From: Spinactinospora alkalitolerans
Lineage (GTDB): Bacteria; Actinomycetota; Actinomycetes; Streptosporangiales; Streptosporangiaceae
Direction of reading: 5' to 3'
Length of the DNA: 64,000 nt
NCBI RefSeq assembly: GCF_013408795.1
Contig: NZ_JACCCC010000001.1
Location: 2,914,001 to 2,978,000 of the forward strand
Shown here piece by piece: positions 46,443 to 54,921 of the stretch; position 1 is the stretch's first letter; the number at the start of each line of letters is the position of its first letter. The notes under the pieces were generated by a model that saw only the letters and a list, made by a program, of their open reading frames with translations, did not search any database and was not told the DNA's origin. A program made the position numbers and the translations under genes.

Positions 46443-47639
46443 TCAAGCCACCCCAGGGACCGGCTGGACAGGTGAGTAGGGACGCCCGTCCCGTAGCATC
46501 GCCCACAGCACGTTGATCCGCTGCCTGGCCAGGCACAGCACCGCCTGCGGATGGAGCATCCCCTCGGCCCGTTTGCGCCGGTGGTAGTTCTGCGAGGCCC
46601 CGGGCCTGAGCAGCGCCGACTGTGCCGAGAGATAGAACAGGCGGCACAGTCGGCGGTTGTAGTGCCGGGGCCTGCGCATGTTGTTCGTCCGCTTGCCCGA
46701 GTCCCGTGAGATCGGGGCGATCCCCGCGTGCGAGGCCAGGTGCCCGGCGTCCCGGTATCCGGACAGATCCCCGGCCAGAGCGACGAACTCCGCGGTCAGC
46801 AGCGGACCCATGCCCGGCATGGACTGGATGATCTCCGCGCGCTCGTCCTGGCCGAGGACTTCGGCGATGTCGTGGTCGATCTTCTTGATTCGCTCGTCCA
46901 GGTCCAGGATCTGCTGGGCCAGATCCGAGGCGAGCGCGGCGGCCCGCTTCTCCCCCGGCAGCGCGGTGTGCTGCGCCTTGGCGGCCTCGACCGCCCGCTC
47001 GGCGAAGTCGGCGGCGTTACGGATGCCGCGTTTGGCCAACCACGTGGTGAGCCGCTTGACGCCGATCCGGCGCAGGGAGGAGGGCGTGCAGAACCCGGTC
47101 ACCAGCACCGGGCCGGGCCGTTTGCGGAACTCGAATGCGCGCTCCAGGGCCGGGCAGATCCCGACCAGGAGTTCACGCAGCCGGTTGATCATCTTCACCC
47201 GGTCGGCCGTCATGTTGGCCCGGTAGGAGGTCAGCAACGACAGCTCTCCCACCAGGTCCGGAGCCAGCTGCAACGCTCGGAAGTCCGACCGCACTCGGGC
47301 GGTGTCGGCGATGGTCTGGGCGTCCTTGGCGTCGGTCTTGTGGTCGCGGGGGAAGGCCCCGGACATCCGGTTGACCGTGCGGCCGGGGATGTAGACCACC
47401 TCCTGGCCGTGCCCGAGCAGCAGCGCCAGGAGTAACGCGGAGGGGCGGCTGGAGATGTCCACCGCCCACCGCACCTCATCGGCCAAGGGACACACATCAC
47501 CGATCAGGTCGAGGATCTCGGCCTCGTCGTTGCCCACCTTGCGCGAGAGCACCTTGCTCCCGTCGCTATCGACGGCCACCGCCCAGTGGTGGGCCTTGCC
47601 GGCGTCGATGCCGACCCAGATTCGCTGATGAGTGCTCAA
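46443..47639 (-). CDS. IS110-family transposase (DEDD)
   Basis: A 398-residue transposase. N-terminal RuvC-like DEDD domain: 'IWVGIDAGKAHHWAVAVDSD', 'VRWAVDISSRPSALLLALLL', 'RDHKTDAKDAQTIADTARVR'. C-terminal Tnp_IS116/IS110/IS902 domain: 'IIQSMPGMGPLLTAEFVALA' and 'ASHAGIAPISRDSGKRTNNM', holding the conserved Ser of the second active site. No frameshift or stop, so it looks functional. IS110 elements lack terminal inverted repeats and use a bridge RNA encoded beside the transposase gene, expected here upstream at 47640-47860. Confidence 0.93.
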   Translation of the reverse strand: MSTHQRIWVGIDAGKAHHWAVAVDSDGSKVLSRKVGNDEAEILDLIGDVCPLADEVRWAVDISSRPSALLLALLLGHGQEVVYIPGRTVNRMSGAFPRDHKTDAKDAQTIADTARVRSDFRALQLAPDLVGELSLLTSYRANMTADRVKMINRLRELLVGICPALERAFEFRKRPGPVLVTGFCTPSSLRRIGVKRLTTWLAKRGIRNAADFAERAVEAAKAQHTALPGEKRAAALASDLAQQILDLDERIKKIDHDIAEVLGQDERAEIIQSMPGMGPLLTAEFVALAGDLSGYRDAGHLASHAGIAPISRDSGKRTNNMRRPRHYNRRLCRLFYLSAQSALLRPGASQNYHRRKRAEGMLHPQAVLCLARQRINVLWAMLRDGRPYSPVQPVPGVA

Positions 47640-47860
47640 CTATCCACCTGCTTCACACGTGACCTGCGTGTTTGTGGTCCGTGGAGCACCCCACCATCGA
47701 AGCCTTAGCGAAGCGATGGGTCGCAGCTCTCAATCAGAGGTTGGAGTGTCCAGGGGATCGGGCGGCCATGCCCCGCGAGCCATGAGCGGCACTTTGTCAT
47801 CAGCCTCATCCGGCCCCCCTGGATCACCCATCCATTCTTAAGGCGCGGTCATGCCCGCCG
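47640..47860 (-). ncRNA. Probable IS110 bridge-RNA region
   Basis: IS110-group elements carry the bridge RNA between the left end and the transposase gene; this is the only non-coding stretch in that position. GAAGCCTTAGCGAAGCGATGG (within 47700-47722) and neighbours contain short self-complementary parts. No fold was computed; the call rests on family knowledge. Confidence 0.4.
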
Positions 47861-47947
47861 GTCAGCGTGTCCACTGTCCTATGAAGGCCTCTCCCCCGGG
47901 CTGCCGGCGCCATCTGGCCAAAAACAGCGATCCACCTCCGCGGCAGC

Positions 47948-48160
47948 GTGACCGCTGCCGCACTGAGGTCCGTGTCCGGATTCACAACCAAGCACTACGG
48001 CGACCGGCTTGTCTGCGAGGCCCTGGAGACGAAGTGGCGGCGCTACCACGCCCGCTGCGGGTGCGGCCAGGACTGGGTGAAAGTCCATGCCGAACCGGCA
48101 GGGTTCACCGTGGTGCGCAGCGGCAGCGGATTCGTGGCCCTGATCGGCCCCGGCCCGGAA
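47948..48160 (+). pseudogene. N-terminal remnant of an unknown protein
   Basis: GTG 47948 opens a frame of coding-like composition, 'TTKHYGDRLVCEALETKWRR' then 'YHARCGCGQDWVKVHAEPAG', which at about 48160 runs into DNA antisense to an integrase relic. Two close cysteines (C-G-C) stand out. No family recognised. Confidence 0.35.
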
Positions 48161-48368
48161 GTAGCGGGCGGTGGTCTCGACGGAGACGGCCGAGGAGGGC
48201 CTGGATCCTGGCCGAGTCGGCGCCGTCCTGGCGGAGCCGGGTGGCGCCGGTGCAGAGCAGCACGGCGATGATGGCGGCATCGCGCGCTCCAGCCGGTTCT
48301 GCTCGCGTGGAGGGGGCCCCGCAGTAACGGAGAAAAATCGGGCGGATATGGCTGAGTAGGCTCTTGAC
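48128..48368 (-). pseudogene. Tyrosine recombinase relic
   Basis: Minus-strand pieces 'ARDAAIIAVLLCTGATRLRQ' and 'DGADSARIQALLG' followed, in another frame, by 'SVETTARYFRAGADQGHE' are the catalytic-domain start, the H-box end and the Tyr region of a phage-type integrase. The catalytic Arg and H-x-L-R-H box have been deleted. Very like the fragment at 37311-37418, so both may derive from one family. Confidence 0.65.
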
Positions 48369-48502
48369 CTGGGCAGGGCGGTGACACTCAGAAGCAGGTC
48401 CTAGGATTCGGCGCGCTTCCGGGTGTCGAGAATGTGGCGTTGGCTCCGTCCCAGGGATACGAGTGGCCACGACGGGCCGCGCGATGAAGAAGGAGAACCG
48501 CC

Positions 48503-48910
48503 ATGAAGTATCTGCTGCTCAAGCACTACCGAGGTGGCCCGGCCCCTGCTGTCGACTGGATGCCGATGGACCAATGGACGCCGGAGGAGGTCGACGCGCA
48601 CATGCAGTTCATGCGCGACTTCGCAGCCCGTCTGGAGGAGACGGGTGAGTTCGTCGACGCCCAGGCACTGGCGTCCGAGGGCGCGTTCGTGCGGTATGAC
48701 GGCGAGGGGCGCCCACCGGTGACCGATGGTCCGTTCGCCGAGACCAAGGACCTCATCGCCGGCTGGATGATCATCGACGTGGAGTCTTGGGATCGCGCGG
48801 TGCAACTGGCTGGGGAGCTGTCCGCCGCTCCCGGGGCCGGCGGCGAGCCGATCCACGAGTGGCTCGAGGTTCGACCGTTTCTCACCGAGTCGCCCACGGT
48901 CACCGAGTGA
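48503..48910 (+). CDS. YCII-related DGPF-domain protein
   Basis: A 135-residue protein of the YciI/DGPF family. Seen are 'MKYLLLKHYRGGPAPAVDWM', 'EDGRPVTDGPFAETKDLIA' in the form 'VTDGPFAETKDLIAGW', and 'AVQLAGELSAAPGAGGEPIH', ending 'EVRPF'. DGPF proteins accompany ECF42 sigma factors, as here: the sigma gene begins inside this stop codon (GTGA, 48907-48910). They may be ligand sensors or part of the signalling unit. AAGGAGAACCGCC precedes ATG 48503. Confidence 0.87.
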   Translation: MKYLLLKHYRGGPAPAVDWMPMDQWTPEEVDAHMQFMRDFAARLEETGEFVDAQALASEGAFVRYDGEGRPPVTDGPFAETKDLIAGWMIIDVESWDRAVQLAGELSAAPGAGGEPIHEWLEVRPFLTESPTVTE

Positions 48911-50052
48911 ACGAGTCGCTGCTGCGGGAGCTCGTGCCCGCGGTGATCGGTGTCCTCGTCCGGCGCGGAGCCGACTTCGCGTCGGCCGAGGATGCCGTGC
49001 AGGAGGCCCTGATCCGGGCGCTCGAAACCTGGCCGGACGATCCACCGCGCGATCCGAAGGCATGGCTCGTCGCGGTCGCGTGGCGTAGGTTCCTCGACGC
49101 CGCCCGTGCCGAGGCGTCGCGGCGGGGGCGGGAACTCGCCATGGAGGTCGAGCCTCCGGCCGGTCCGGCGCCCGCCACGGACGACACGCTGCGGCTCTAC
49201 TTCCTGTGTGCGCACCCCACCCTGCCGCGGGGCTCGGCCGTCGCCCTGACGCTGCGCGCGGTCGGTGGCCTGACCACGCGACAGATCGCAGCGGCATACC
49301 TCGTCCCCGAGGCCACCATGGCGCAGCGGATCAGCCGGGCCAAGCGGCGGATCGCGGGGCTGCCGCTCGACCAGCCCGGCGATCTCGGGACGGTGCTACG
49401 GGTGCTCTACCTCGTCTTCAACGAGGGGTACGGCGGAAACGTCGACCTGGCGGGCGAGGCGATCCGCCTCGCCCGCCACCTCGTCGCCTTGGCCGACGAT
49501 CCCGAGGTCGCGGGGCTGCTCGCGCTCATGCTGCTGCACCATGCGCGCCGCGCGTCTCGCACTGGCCCGGGAGGTCGTCTGGTGCCGCTTGGTGAGCAGG
49601 ACCGATCGCGCTGGGACACCGGCCTGATCACCGAGGGGGTGACGATTCTGCAGGCCGCGCTGGCCCGCGACCGGCTGGGCGAATACCAGGCGCAGGCCGC
49701 GATCGCCGCCCTGCACGCGGACGCCCGGAGCACCTCCGAGACGGACTGGGTGCAGATCGTGGAGTGGTACGACGAACTGCTGCTCCTCACCGGCAGCCCG
49801 GTGGTGCGGCTCAACCGCGCAGTGGCGGTCGGCGAGGCCGATGGACCGCAGGCCGGCCTGGCGGCGCTGGCTGACGTGAACCCCGACCTGCCCCGTTACG
49901 CCGCGGTGACGGCATATCTGCACGAACGCGCCGGTGACCTCGAGCACGCCGCCGAGCTGTATGCCGAGGCTTCCCGCGCCGCCACCAGCGTGCCGGAGCG
50001 TGACCACCTCACTCGAGAGGCCGCACGGGTGCGGCAACTGCTGCGTCCGTGA
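48907..50052 (+). CDS. ECF42-type RNA polymerase sigma factor
   Basis: A 381-residue ECF sigma factor. Residues about 10-75 are sigma region 2 ('FASAEDAVQEALIRALETWP', 'AWLVAVAWRRFLDAARAEAS'), about 110-160 region 4 ('TTRQIAAAYLVPEATMAQRI'), followed by the 200-residue helical TPR-like C-terminal extension that marks group ECF42 ('YLVFNEGYGGNVDLAGEAIR', 'VRLNRAVAVGEADGPQAGLA'). Members lack an anti-sigma factor and are controlled through this extension. It is translationally coupled to the DGPF gene, its usual partner. Confidence 0.92.
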   Translation: MNESLLRELVPAVIGVLVRRGADFASAEDAVQEALIRALETWPDDPPRDPKAWLVAVAWRRFLDAARAEASRRGRELAMEVEPPAGPAPATDDTLRLYFLCAHPTLPRGSAVALTLRAVGGLTTRQIAAAYLVPEATMAQRISRAKRRIAGLPLDQPGDLGTVLRVLYLVFNEGYGGNVDLAGEAIRLARHLVALADDPEVAGLLALMLLHHARRASRTGPGGRLVPLGEQDRSRWDTGLITEGVTILQAALARDRLGEYQAQAAIAALHADARSTSETDWVQIVEWYDELLLLTGSPVVRLNRAVAVGEADGPQAGLAALADVNPDLPRYAAVTAYLHERAGDLEHAAELYAEASRAATSVPERDHLTREAARVRQLLRP

Positions 50053-50554
50053 GTGCGGCATCCGCCCGCAAACGAAACCAGACCCCCTCTCACCTTTTTG
50101 TATTAATACTTGTATCAAGCCTCCGGTAAGGTTCACTTATCGGAAGTGAGAAAAAGGGCCCTTCCGACTCCTTTTCTGTTTGCCTGTGGCGCTTTACGTT
50201 TGAGATTAACGTTATTAACGCTACGTAATACGAAACCTCTGATCTCGGCCTGTCGGTAACGAAGCTGTCATGAAGTACACGCGTTGACGCTCCCCATTTC
50301 AGCCGGGGTAGGAGGCGGGCGGTGCCGGCGTCCCAGTACACCCATTCGGGTCGCCGCCTTTCGACCTCAGTGGTGCACGGCTGTTCTCGAGGCATGGCCT
50401 ACATGATCGTCCCCGAGCCCCGCTATCTGCCTCCGCCGACCCGCTCCGCGCCCACCGTGGCCGTCCAGCGGCGACTCCATGCCGCCGGAGCCGCCGCTGG
50501 ACGAGGCGTATTTCGCACGGATGCTTGAGGGGATCGCGCGCGGCTACATCCCCG
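50053..50554. other. Gene-free stretch with AT-rich island
   Basis: Bases about 50090-50260 are strikingly AT-rich for this genome (for example ATTAATACTTGTATC, GATTAACGTTATTAACGC), with a small hairpin TCACTT/AAGTGA (50133-50149). A minus-strand open frame (50090-50395) crosses it but its protein has no recognisable domain. The remainder is ordinary GC-rich DNA without a gene. Confidence 0.45.
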
Positions 50555-51115
50555 CTAGTCCCCGGCCATCACGGTAAAGGTGAACCCGGCGCTCGTCGGA
50601 CGGCGCAGCGGAATGTCGCACTTGATCCGGCGCAGCACCTCGTTCCTGCTGAGGCCGAGCCCCTGCGCGATGAGCCGCTCCGGGCGCACCGGCACCGGAT
50701 CCTCGAAGACGACCTCCATCTGGACCGGCCACGCCTCGTCGAGCCATGCCGGCGGGATGTCCAGCCGCCAGGCCCCCTCCCAGTCCAGGGTGAAGCGGTT
50801 GCGCCGGGCGAGTAGCGGATCCAGCAGCGTGGACGCCACCAGCTCCGGATCGCTGGTGTGGTAGCCGTCGAGCTCGGCCGGATCGAAGGATCTGACCGGC
50901 GCTCGCTCGTGCACGGTGAGCTTGCGCGTCCGATCGCAGGACACGCAGCGGACCAGCAGCCACACGTCCAGCAGCTTGCCGTTGGCGTTGACGCGGAACC
51001 TGCCCTCGCCGGTGGTGGCCGACTCCGACCGGCAGTCCACGCACCGCAACGACAGCAGAGGCAGCCTGGTCCGACGAACGACCCAGGGCAGCACAGTATG
51101 AGGTTGTGAAGACAT
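50555..51115 (-). CDS. DUF1062 family protein
   Basis: A 186-residue protein with two zinc-ligand-like Cys pairs ('LRCVDCRSES', 'VRCVSCDRTRKL') about 30 residues apart and the family segment 'RFRVNANGKLLDVWLL' followed by 'NRFTLDWEGAWRLD' and a C-terminal 'GLGLSRNEVLRRIKCDIPLR' helix-turn-helix-like part. DUF1062 proteins are small soluble proteins of unknown role. ATG 51115 is preferred to the upstream in-frame codon because the conserved part begins soon after. Confidence 0.82.
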   Translation of the reverse strand: MSSQPHTVLPWVVRRTRLPLLSLRCVDCRSESATTGEGRFRVNANGKLLDVWLLVRCVSCDRTRKLTVHERAPVRSFDPAELDGYHTSDPELVASTLLDPLLARRNRFTLDWEGAWRLDIPPAWLDEAWPVQMEVVFEDPVPVRPERLIAQGLGLSRNEVLRRIKCDIPLRRPTSAGFTFTVMAGD

Positions 51116-51120
51116 GATCT

Positions 51121-51250
51121 CTCTAGACCTGACACGAGGCCGATTGCGCGCGGCCTCAAACGCTGCATGACCGGGCACACACGGGCAGCCCGGCAGAGCC
51201 GACCTGAGGGTCGGCTTGAAGGTGAGCGGAAGAAGGTGTCAGGTCTAAAG
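51121..51250. repeat. Inverted repeat arms flanking a 100-bp spacer
   Basis: CTCTAGACCTGACAC (51121-51135) and GTGTCAGGTCTAAAG (51236-51250) are reverse complements except one base. A separate hairpin GCCGACCTGAGGGTCGGC lies between (51199-51216). The left arm is just upstream of the DUF1062 start, so this may be a pair of operator sites or the ends of a small mobile sequence. Confidence 0.55.
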
Positions 51251-51745
51251 AGCAGGCGGGGTCACGCGGTTTGTCCTCTGTCCTCACTGCGACGGGGGCC
51301 GCAGGCAACCTACGGGAACGCGGAAGGAAGGCTCAAACGATTTTCCGGCGGCGGTGGCCCTGTCACTGACTCAGGTGTTGTCATGGTGGGGGAAGGCCTC
51401 TTCTCCTTCCTCGCACCGGCCGCCGTCGACAGGCTCCCGATGGCGCTGATCTCGGTCGGCGCGTGGAAGACCGACGCGACCTGGCTGCCCGCGATCGCGC
51501 GACGGGTCCCGACCACAGCCGGCGCGGTCGGGACCCGTCACACATCACCTTTCGCCAGCAGCGTCCGTCGGCTGGCGCCGCGAGCCCCTCAACCAACCAG
51601 GTCGATTTCACCGCAGGTCGTGGCTATATCCGACCGAAACTTCGTCAGTGCTACCGGCACTCCTCGTGGCGAAGGCGATGATGCCGTCGAGGCCCGGCCG
51701 GCAGCCATCGCCGGTGGTCACGGTGAGGGTCGGCAAGGCTCCGCG
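51251..51745. other. Stretch without a supportable gene
   Basis: Open frames exist in both directions but none shows a known domain; 'LFSFLAPAAVDRLPMALISV' (near 51400, plus) is the most protein-like stretch and may be a relic. No repeat or RNA feature seen. Confidence 0.35.
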
Positions 51746-52483
51746 TCAGCACGGGGTGAGGACGCAGAACTCGTTGCCCTCCGGGTCGGCCAGGACCGTC
51801 CACGGCACGTCGCCCTGGCCCACGTCGATGTCGGTGGCGCCGAGAGCCCGCAGCCGGGCCACCTCCGCCGCTTGATCGTCACCGGGGTAGGGCCGGAGGT
51901 CGAGATGGACGCGGTTCTTCACGGTCTTCGCGTCGGATCTGCGGAGGAACTCCAGATACGGGCCGACACCCTTGGCGGAGCGCAGCACCGCATGGTCGTC
52001 GGTCACCTCGTGCAGGGTCCAGTCCATCGCCTCGCCCCAGAACCGGGCCATCGCCCGCGGATCAGCGCAGTCGACCACCACCGCGGCCATCGGCCCGGTG
52101 TCCCGGTAGATCGATCGAGGCTCCAGCACGCAGAACTCGTTGCCCTCCGGGTCGGCCAGGACCGTCCACGGCACGTCGCCCTGGCCCACGTCGGCGGGCG
52201 TCGCACCGAGATCCTTAAGGCGCGCGACCAGCTCCGCCTGATGAGCCGCAGAAGTGGTGGCGAGGTCGATGTGCACGCGGTTCTTCACCGTCTTGGGTTC
52301 CGGGACGCGAAGGACGTCGAGGCAGACGGCGACGGGGTCGGGATAGACGAAGCCCTCAGGTTCCAGATTGGTCACGCCGGGTTCCTCGCTGGAAACACTC
52401 CAGCCGAGCACCTCCGCCCAGAACCGGCCGAGCGCGGAGTCGTCCCGAGCATTCATCGCAATCTGAACAAGTCGCATCGCCAT
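51746..52483 (-). CDS. Two-domain VOC (glyoxalase-fold) protein
   Basis: A 245-residue protein made of two tandem VOC modules (residues about 1-120 and 125-245), each ending in the nearly identical segment 'DVGQGDVPWTVLADPEGNEF'. This type (glyoxalase-like domain, Glyoxalase_6) lacks a clear metal triad and is of unknown substrate; relatives serve as antibiotic-binding or dioxygenase-like proteins. DNA of the two repeats is identical over 66 bp (51762-51827 and 52128-52193). ATG 52483 with AGGATCGG upstream gives 'MAMRLVQIAMNARD'. Confidence 0.85.
   Translation of the reverse strand: MAMRLVQIAMNARDDSALGRFWAEVLGWSVSSEEPGVTNLEPEGFVYPDPVAVCLDVLRVPEPKTVKNRVHIDLATTSAAHQAELVARLKDLGATPADVGQGDVPWTVLADPEGNEFCVLEPRSIYRDTGPMAAVVVDCADPRAMARFWGEAMDWTLHEVTDDHAVLRSAKGVGPYLEFLRRSDAKTVKNRVHLDLRPYPGDDQAAEVARLRALGATDIDVGQGDVPWTVLADPEGNEFCVLTPC
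51762..52193. repeat. 66-bp identical internal repeat in the VOC gene
   Basis: Bases 51762-51827 and 52128-52193 are identical and encode the same end of each VOC module. DNA identity beyond protein need indicates recent duplication or gene conversion between modules. Confidence 0.85.
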
Positions 52484-52779
52484 GCCGCCGATCCTATGCC
52501 CGCGCGGATCAAGGAACCGCCCGCATTCACCTGCCGCGGGCGGGTTCGTCCCGCGACAGTGGGAACCCGTCCCAGGCATCCATGCATCCACCGACAAGCC
52601 CTGCCCGGCTGCGGGGCAAGGATCGGGAATCGGTCCGCTACGGGCCGGCTGGCGGTCGAGGTGTGTCGATGGCGCTGAGCACCATCATCCCGCCCCGGCT
52701 GCACCCTAAGGGAAGCAGCGTCGCTCAACGGTCGTAGCCCCAGGTCTGACCGGCGCCCTTGTACTCGTCAACGCTGGAT
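52484..52779. other. Spacer without gene
   Basis: No open frame with a recognisable domain and no clear promoter; it is the upstream region of the VOC gene and ends at the 36-bp palindrome. Confidence 0.35.
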
Positions 52780-52815
52780 GTCAGGGCCCGGATACCGCGG
52801 TATCCGGGCCCTGAC
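52780..52815. terminator. Perfect 36-bp palindrome, probable bidirectional terminator
   Basis: Positions 52780-52797 and 52798-52815 are exact reverse complements (GTCAGGGCCCGGATACCG and its complement). It lies 3 nt beyond the stop of the minus-strand relic at 52819. It would form a stem of about 16 bp with a CGCG loop; no T-run follows. Confidence 0.7.
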
Positions 52816-52818
52816 GCG

Positions 52819-53444
52819 TCACCGGCGCGGCGCCTGCCACCGGGTGTCGAGCCGGCCGTGCCGCATTCGGCCTACCAAGCGGACGTGCAGCGTCTCCGGC
52901 GTGTTCTCGCCCGCGTCCCTGCTGATCGCCAGGCTGCTGTGCCGCACCGAAGTGCGCCGTCGCTGCCTGGCACCGCGATCAGATCGGTGGTGAGCGGGGC
53001 CAGCGCGTCGATGGTGCGGGCGGTCAGCGCCGCGTCCAGCCGCTCGTCGAACCCGACCGGGTCGAGCCGGCCGTCGACGACGGCGGCGCGCAGCAGTTCG
53101 ATGACCCGGTCGCGGATCGTGTTGACGATGGACGTCACCGGCTGGTGCTCGGCGAAGGCGCGCACCGGGCCGGGCATGGTGTGGGTGGGCACGAATGCCG
53201 AGCTGATGAACGGCAGGAAGATGATCGGGTAGGCGAACGCGCCCGCGCCGTCCGGGGACTTCGCGGAGAGACCGGGGATGACGGCGATCCACCTGGCCGG
53301 TCGGTTCCGTGCGAGCCGTGTACGCAGTGCTTCGGTGTCGGACACGGACCAGACCTGCGAGAACAGAGCCGCGACAGCAGCGTCCTTGTCGGGGCGCAGG
53401 GTCGGACCCCCGCTCCATGGATAACCGCGGCCTTCATCCGGCAC
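52819..53444 (-). pseudogene. Chimeric relic: ABC-2 permease end joined to DUF1707
   Basis: Residues about 65-111 of this frame match the C-terminal part of DrrB-like ABC-2 permeases ('FISSAFVPTHTMPGPVRAFA', 'EHQPVTSIVNTIRD'), and residues about 112-159 match a DUF1707 domain ('LLRAAVVDGRLDPVGFDERL', 'DAALTARTIDALAPL'), normally found at protein N-termini. The first 60 residues and the basic tail match nothing. It is best read as two gene scraps fused by rearrangement. Confidence 0.65.
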
Positions 53445-53515
53445 CGCCGCTCCCCCAGTGTCGAGGTGCGGCGGGCGAGAGACGCCCCGATCGCACGACC
53501 GGCGTGCGGCACATG

Positions 53516-53698
53516 AACCCCAAACGCGTCCTGCACGACGAGGTCGGCATGCTGGAGCTGCACTGCCAGGTGCTCCACGACCTCGAGCAGTCTCAGGCGC
53601 TGCTCGTCTACACCGCCGTCCCGGGCAGCGAGAGCCACGAGAAGCTGCGGCTGCTGTCGGTGATCGGCGACCAGTCCCTCAGGACGGGGGCCGAATAG
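53516..53698 (+). pseudogene. MmyB-type XRE regulator, C-terminal fragment
   Basis: The 60 residues 'KRVLHDEVGMLELHCQVLHD' to 'LLVYTAVPGSESHEKLRLLS' are the last part of the MmyB-like ligand-binding domain of actinobacterial XRE regulators (KxxxHPxVGxLxL...LxVYTAxPGS). The HTH and most of the domain are missing. Confidence 0.55.
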
Positions 53699-54018
53699 GA
53701 GGCGCGCGGCGCGGTCAGTGAGGCGGGCTCGTCCAGCGCGTCCAGGGCGAGGTGGTCGCGGATCTCGCGGATGTCCGTTCGGTCCTCCTCAAGGACCGCG
53801 TGCTCGCCGGAGCAGAGTCCGGTGGACGCCGGTGCCTCTTACAGGCGGTTGAGGGCTTGCGCGGCGAGTGCCTGGGCTGCGGCTCGCGCGGTGGCCACGG
53901 CGTTGGGCTCAATCGCCCTGCGCCCCCTGCCACGGCCACCCGCGAGAGGCTCGTATCCGGGCGTTGACTCCGAGCTCGTCCCGCGCCCGGGCCCCAAGAC
54001 GCGACGGCCGGTCCCCCG
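53699..54018. other. Gene-poor stretch
   Basis: On the minus strand, 53720-53818 encodes 'EHAVLEEDRTDIREIRDHLA', which resembles the end of a DUF5753 domain (the partner domain of many XRE regulators) but is short. Otherwise no feature seen. Confidence 0.3.
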
Positions 54019-54921
54019 CTACATCCCCCGCAGGTGGTCGTGCAGCGTCCGCGCCACCCGGGCCATGAGCGCCTCGGCTCCCGGCTGGCTGAAGGCCGGC
54101 ACGCGTGACTCCGTGAGCACGGCGACGCCGAACGCCTGGCCGTCGGCGTGCTCGACCACCCCGACCTCGTGGCGGAGGTTGAGCAGGGTCCCGGTCTTGG
54201 AGGACCATTTCGACGCGTCGGAGCTGAAGTCGGGCGCCAACCGGTGCCGCAGGACGTTCTCGCCCATGAGCGCCCGCACCCGCTCGGCGACCTCGGGGGC
54301 GATCGAGGAGGGCCGCCACAGCGCCTGCAGCAGTTTCATGAACGCGCGCGCCGATCCGGAGTTCGCGCGGGTGACGTCGAGCTGGGGGACCCGGTGCCCG
54401 CGCCCGGCCGTCCCCGCTCCGATGGCCAGGGAGTGGGCGAGGTGCACGTCGGCGGGGTCCAGGCGATCCGCCGGGGTCTGGTTGAGGTCGTGCATCGTGT
54501 GCCGGACGGTGATGCCGCGGATCCCGACCGCCTGCAGCGACCGCGCGACCTCGGCGGGCGGGGTGAGGTCGAACAGCGCGTCGGCCGCCGTGCTGTCGCT
54601 CATGGAGGTGCTGAGGTAGAGCAGGTCGTCGATCGAGATCCGGGCCGGGTGCCGGAACTTGGCGAGCCCCATGGGGCCCGGTGCGGTGACCCCTCCCGGA
54701 CGCACCAGGAGCTGCGCGGCGCCGTCGAGTTCGCCGGTCCGGATGCGTTCGAGCGTGGCCACGGCGAGCGGGACCTTGACGAGGGACGCCGTCGGGAACT
54801 CCAGATCGGGCTCGATTCCGATCTCGTCCCCGGAGTGCAGGTCCCGCACGAGGAACGATCCGTGCAGGCCCGCGTCGTCGAGCTCGCGGCGCAGTTCCCT
54901 GACGAGGGCTTCGACGCTCAT
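54019..54921 (-). CDS. blaB: BlaB-like serine-protein regulator of beta-lactamase
   Basis: A 300-residue class-A-beta-lactamase-fold protein with no signal peptide, so it stays in the cytoplasm. It keeps S-x-x-K ('FPTASLVKVPLAVATLER') and K-T-G ('SKWSSKTGTLLNLRHEVG') but has S-D-S instead of S-D-N ('LSTSMSDSTAADALFD') and no typical E166 omega loop. Position and form match BlaB of Streptomyces cacaoi, a non-lactamase regulator needed with the LysR protein BlaA for induction of blaL. The start overlaps the blaA stop as ATGA. Confidence 0.82.
   Translation of the reverse strand: MSVEALVRELRRELDDAGLHGSFLVRDLHSGDEIGIEPDLEFPTASLVKVPLAVATLERIRTGELDGAAQLLVRPGGVTAPGPMGLAKFRHPARISIDDLLYLSTSMSDSTAADALFDLTPPAEVARSLQAVGIRGITVRHTMHDLNQTPADRLDPADVHLAHSLAIGAGTAGRGHRVPQLDVTRANSGSARAFMKLLQALWRPSSIAPEVAERVRALMGENVLRHRLAPDFSSDASKWSSKTGTLLNLRHEVGVVEHADGQAFGVAVLTESRVPAFSQPGAEALMARVARTLHDHLRGM

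Larger units (their letters stand above)
46369..47860 (-). mobile_element. IS110-family insertion sequence (ends approximate)
   Basis: Contains the intact transposase and the non-coding upstream segment expected to encode the bridge RNA. Ends cannot be set from one copy because this family has no inverted repeats. It lies between a small secreted-protein gene and relics of a hypothetical gene and an integrase. Confidence 0.6.

Noticed and set aside
50133-50149. TCACTT/AAGTGA hairpin as a terminator
   Set aside because: Six-base stem in AT-rich DNA, 80 bp beyond the sigma-factor gene; too weak to support.
50090-50260. AT-rich island as a replication origin
   Set aside because: No DnaA boxes or iterons were seen and no replication gene is adjacent.
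50090-50395. 101-residue minus-strand frame in the AT-rich island
   Set aside because: No ribosome site, no domain, atypical codon use; kept only as a note in the spacer entry.
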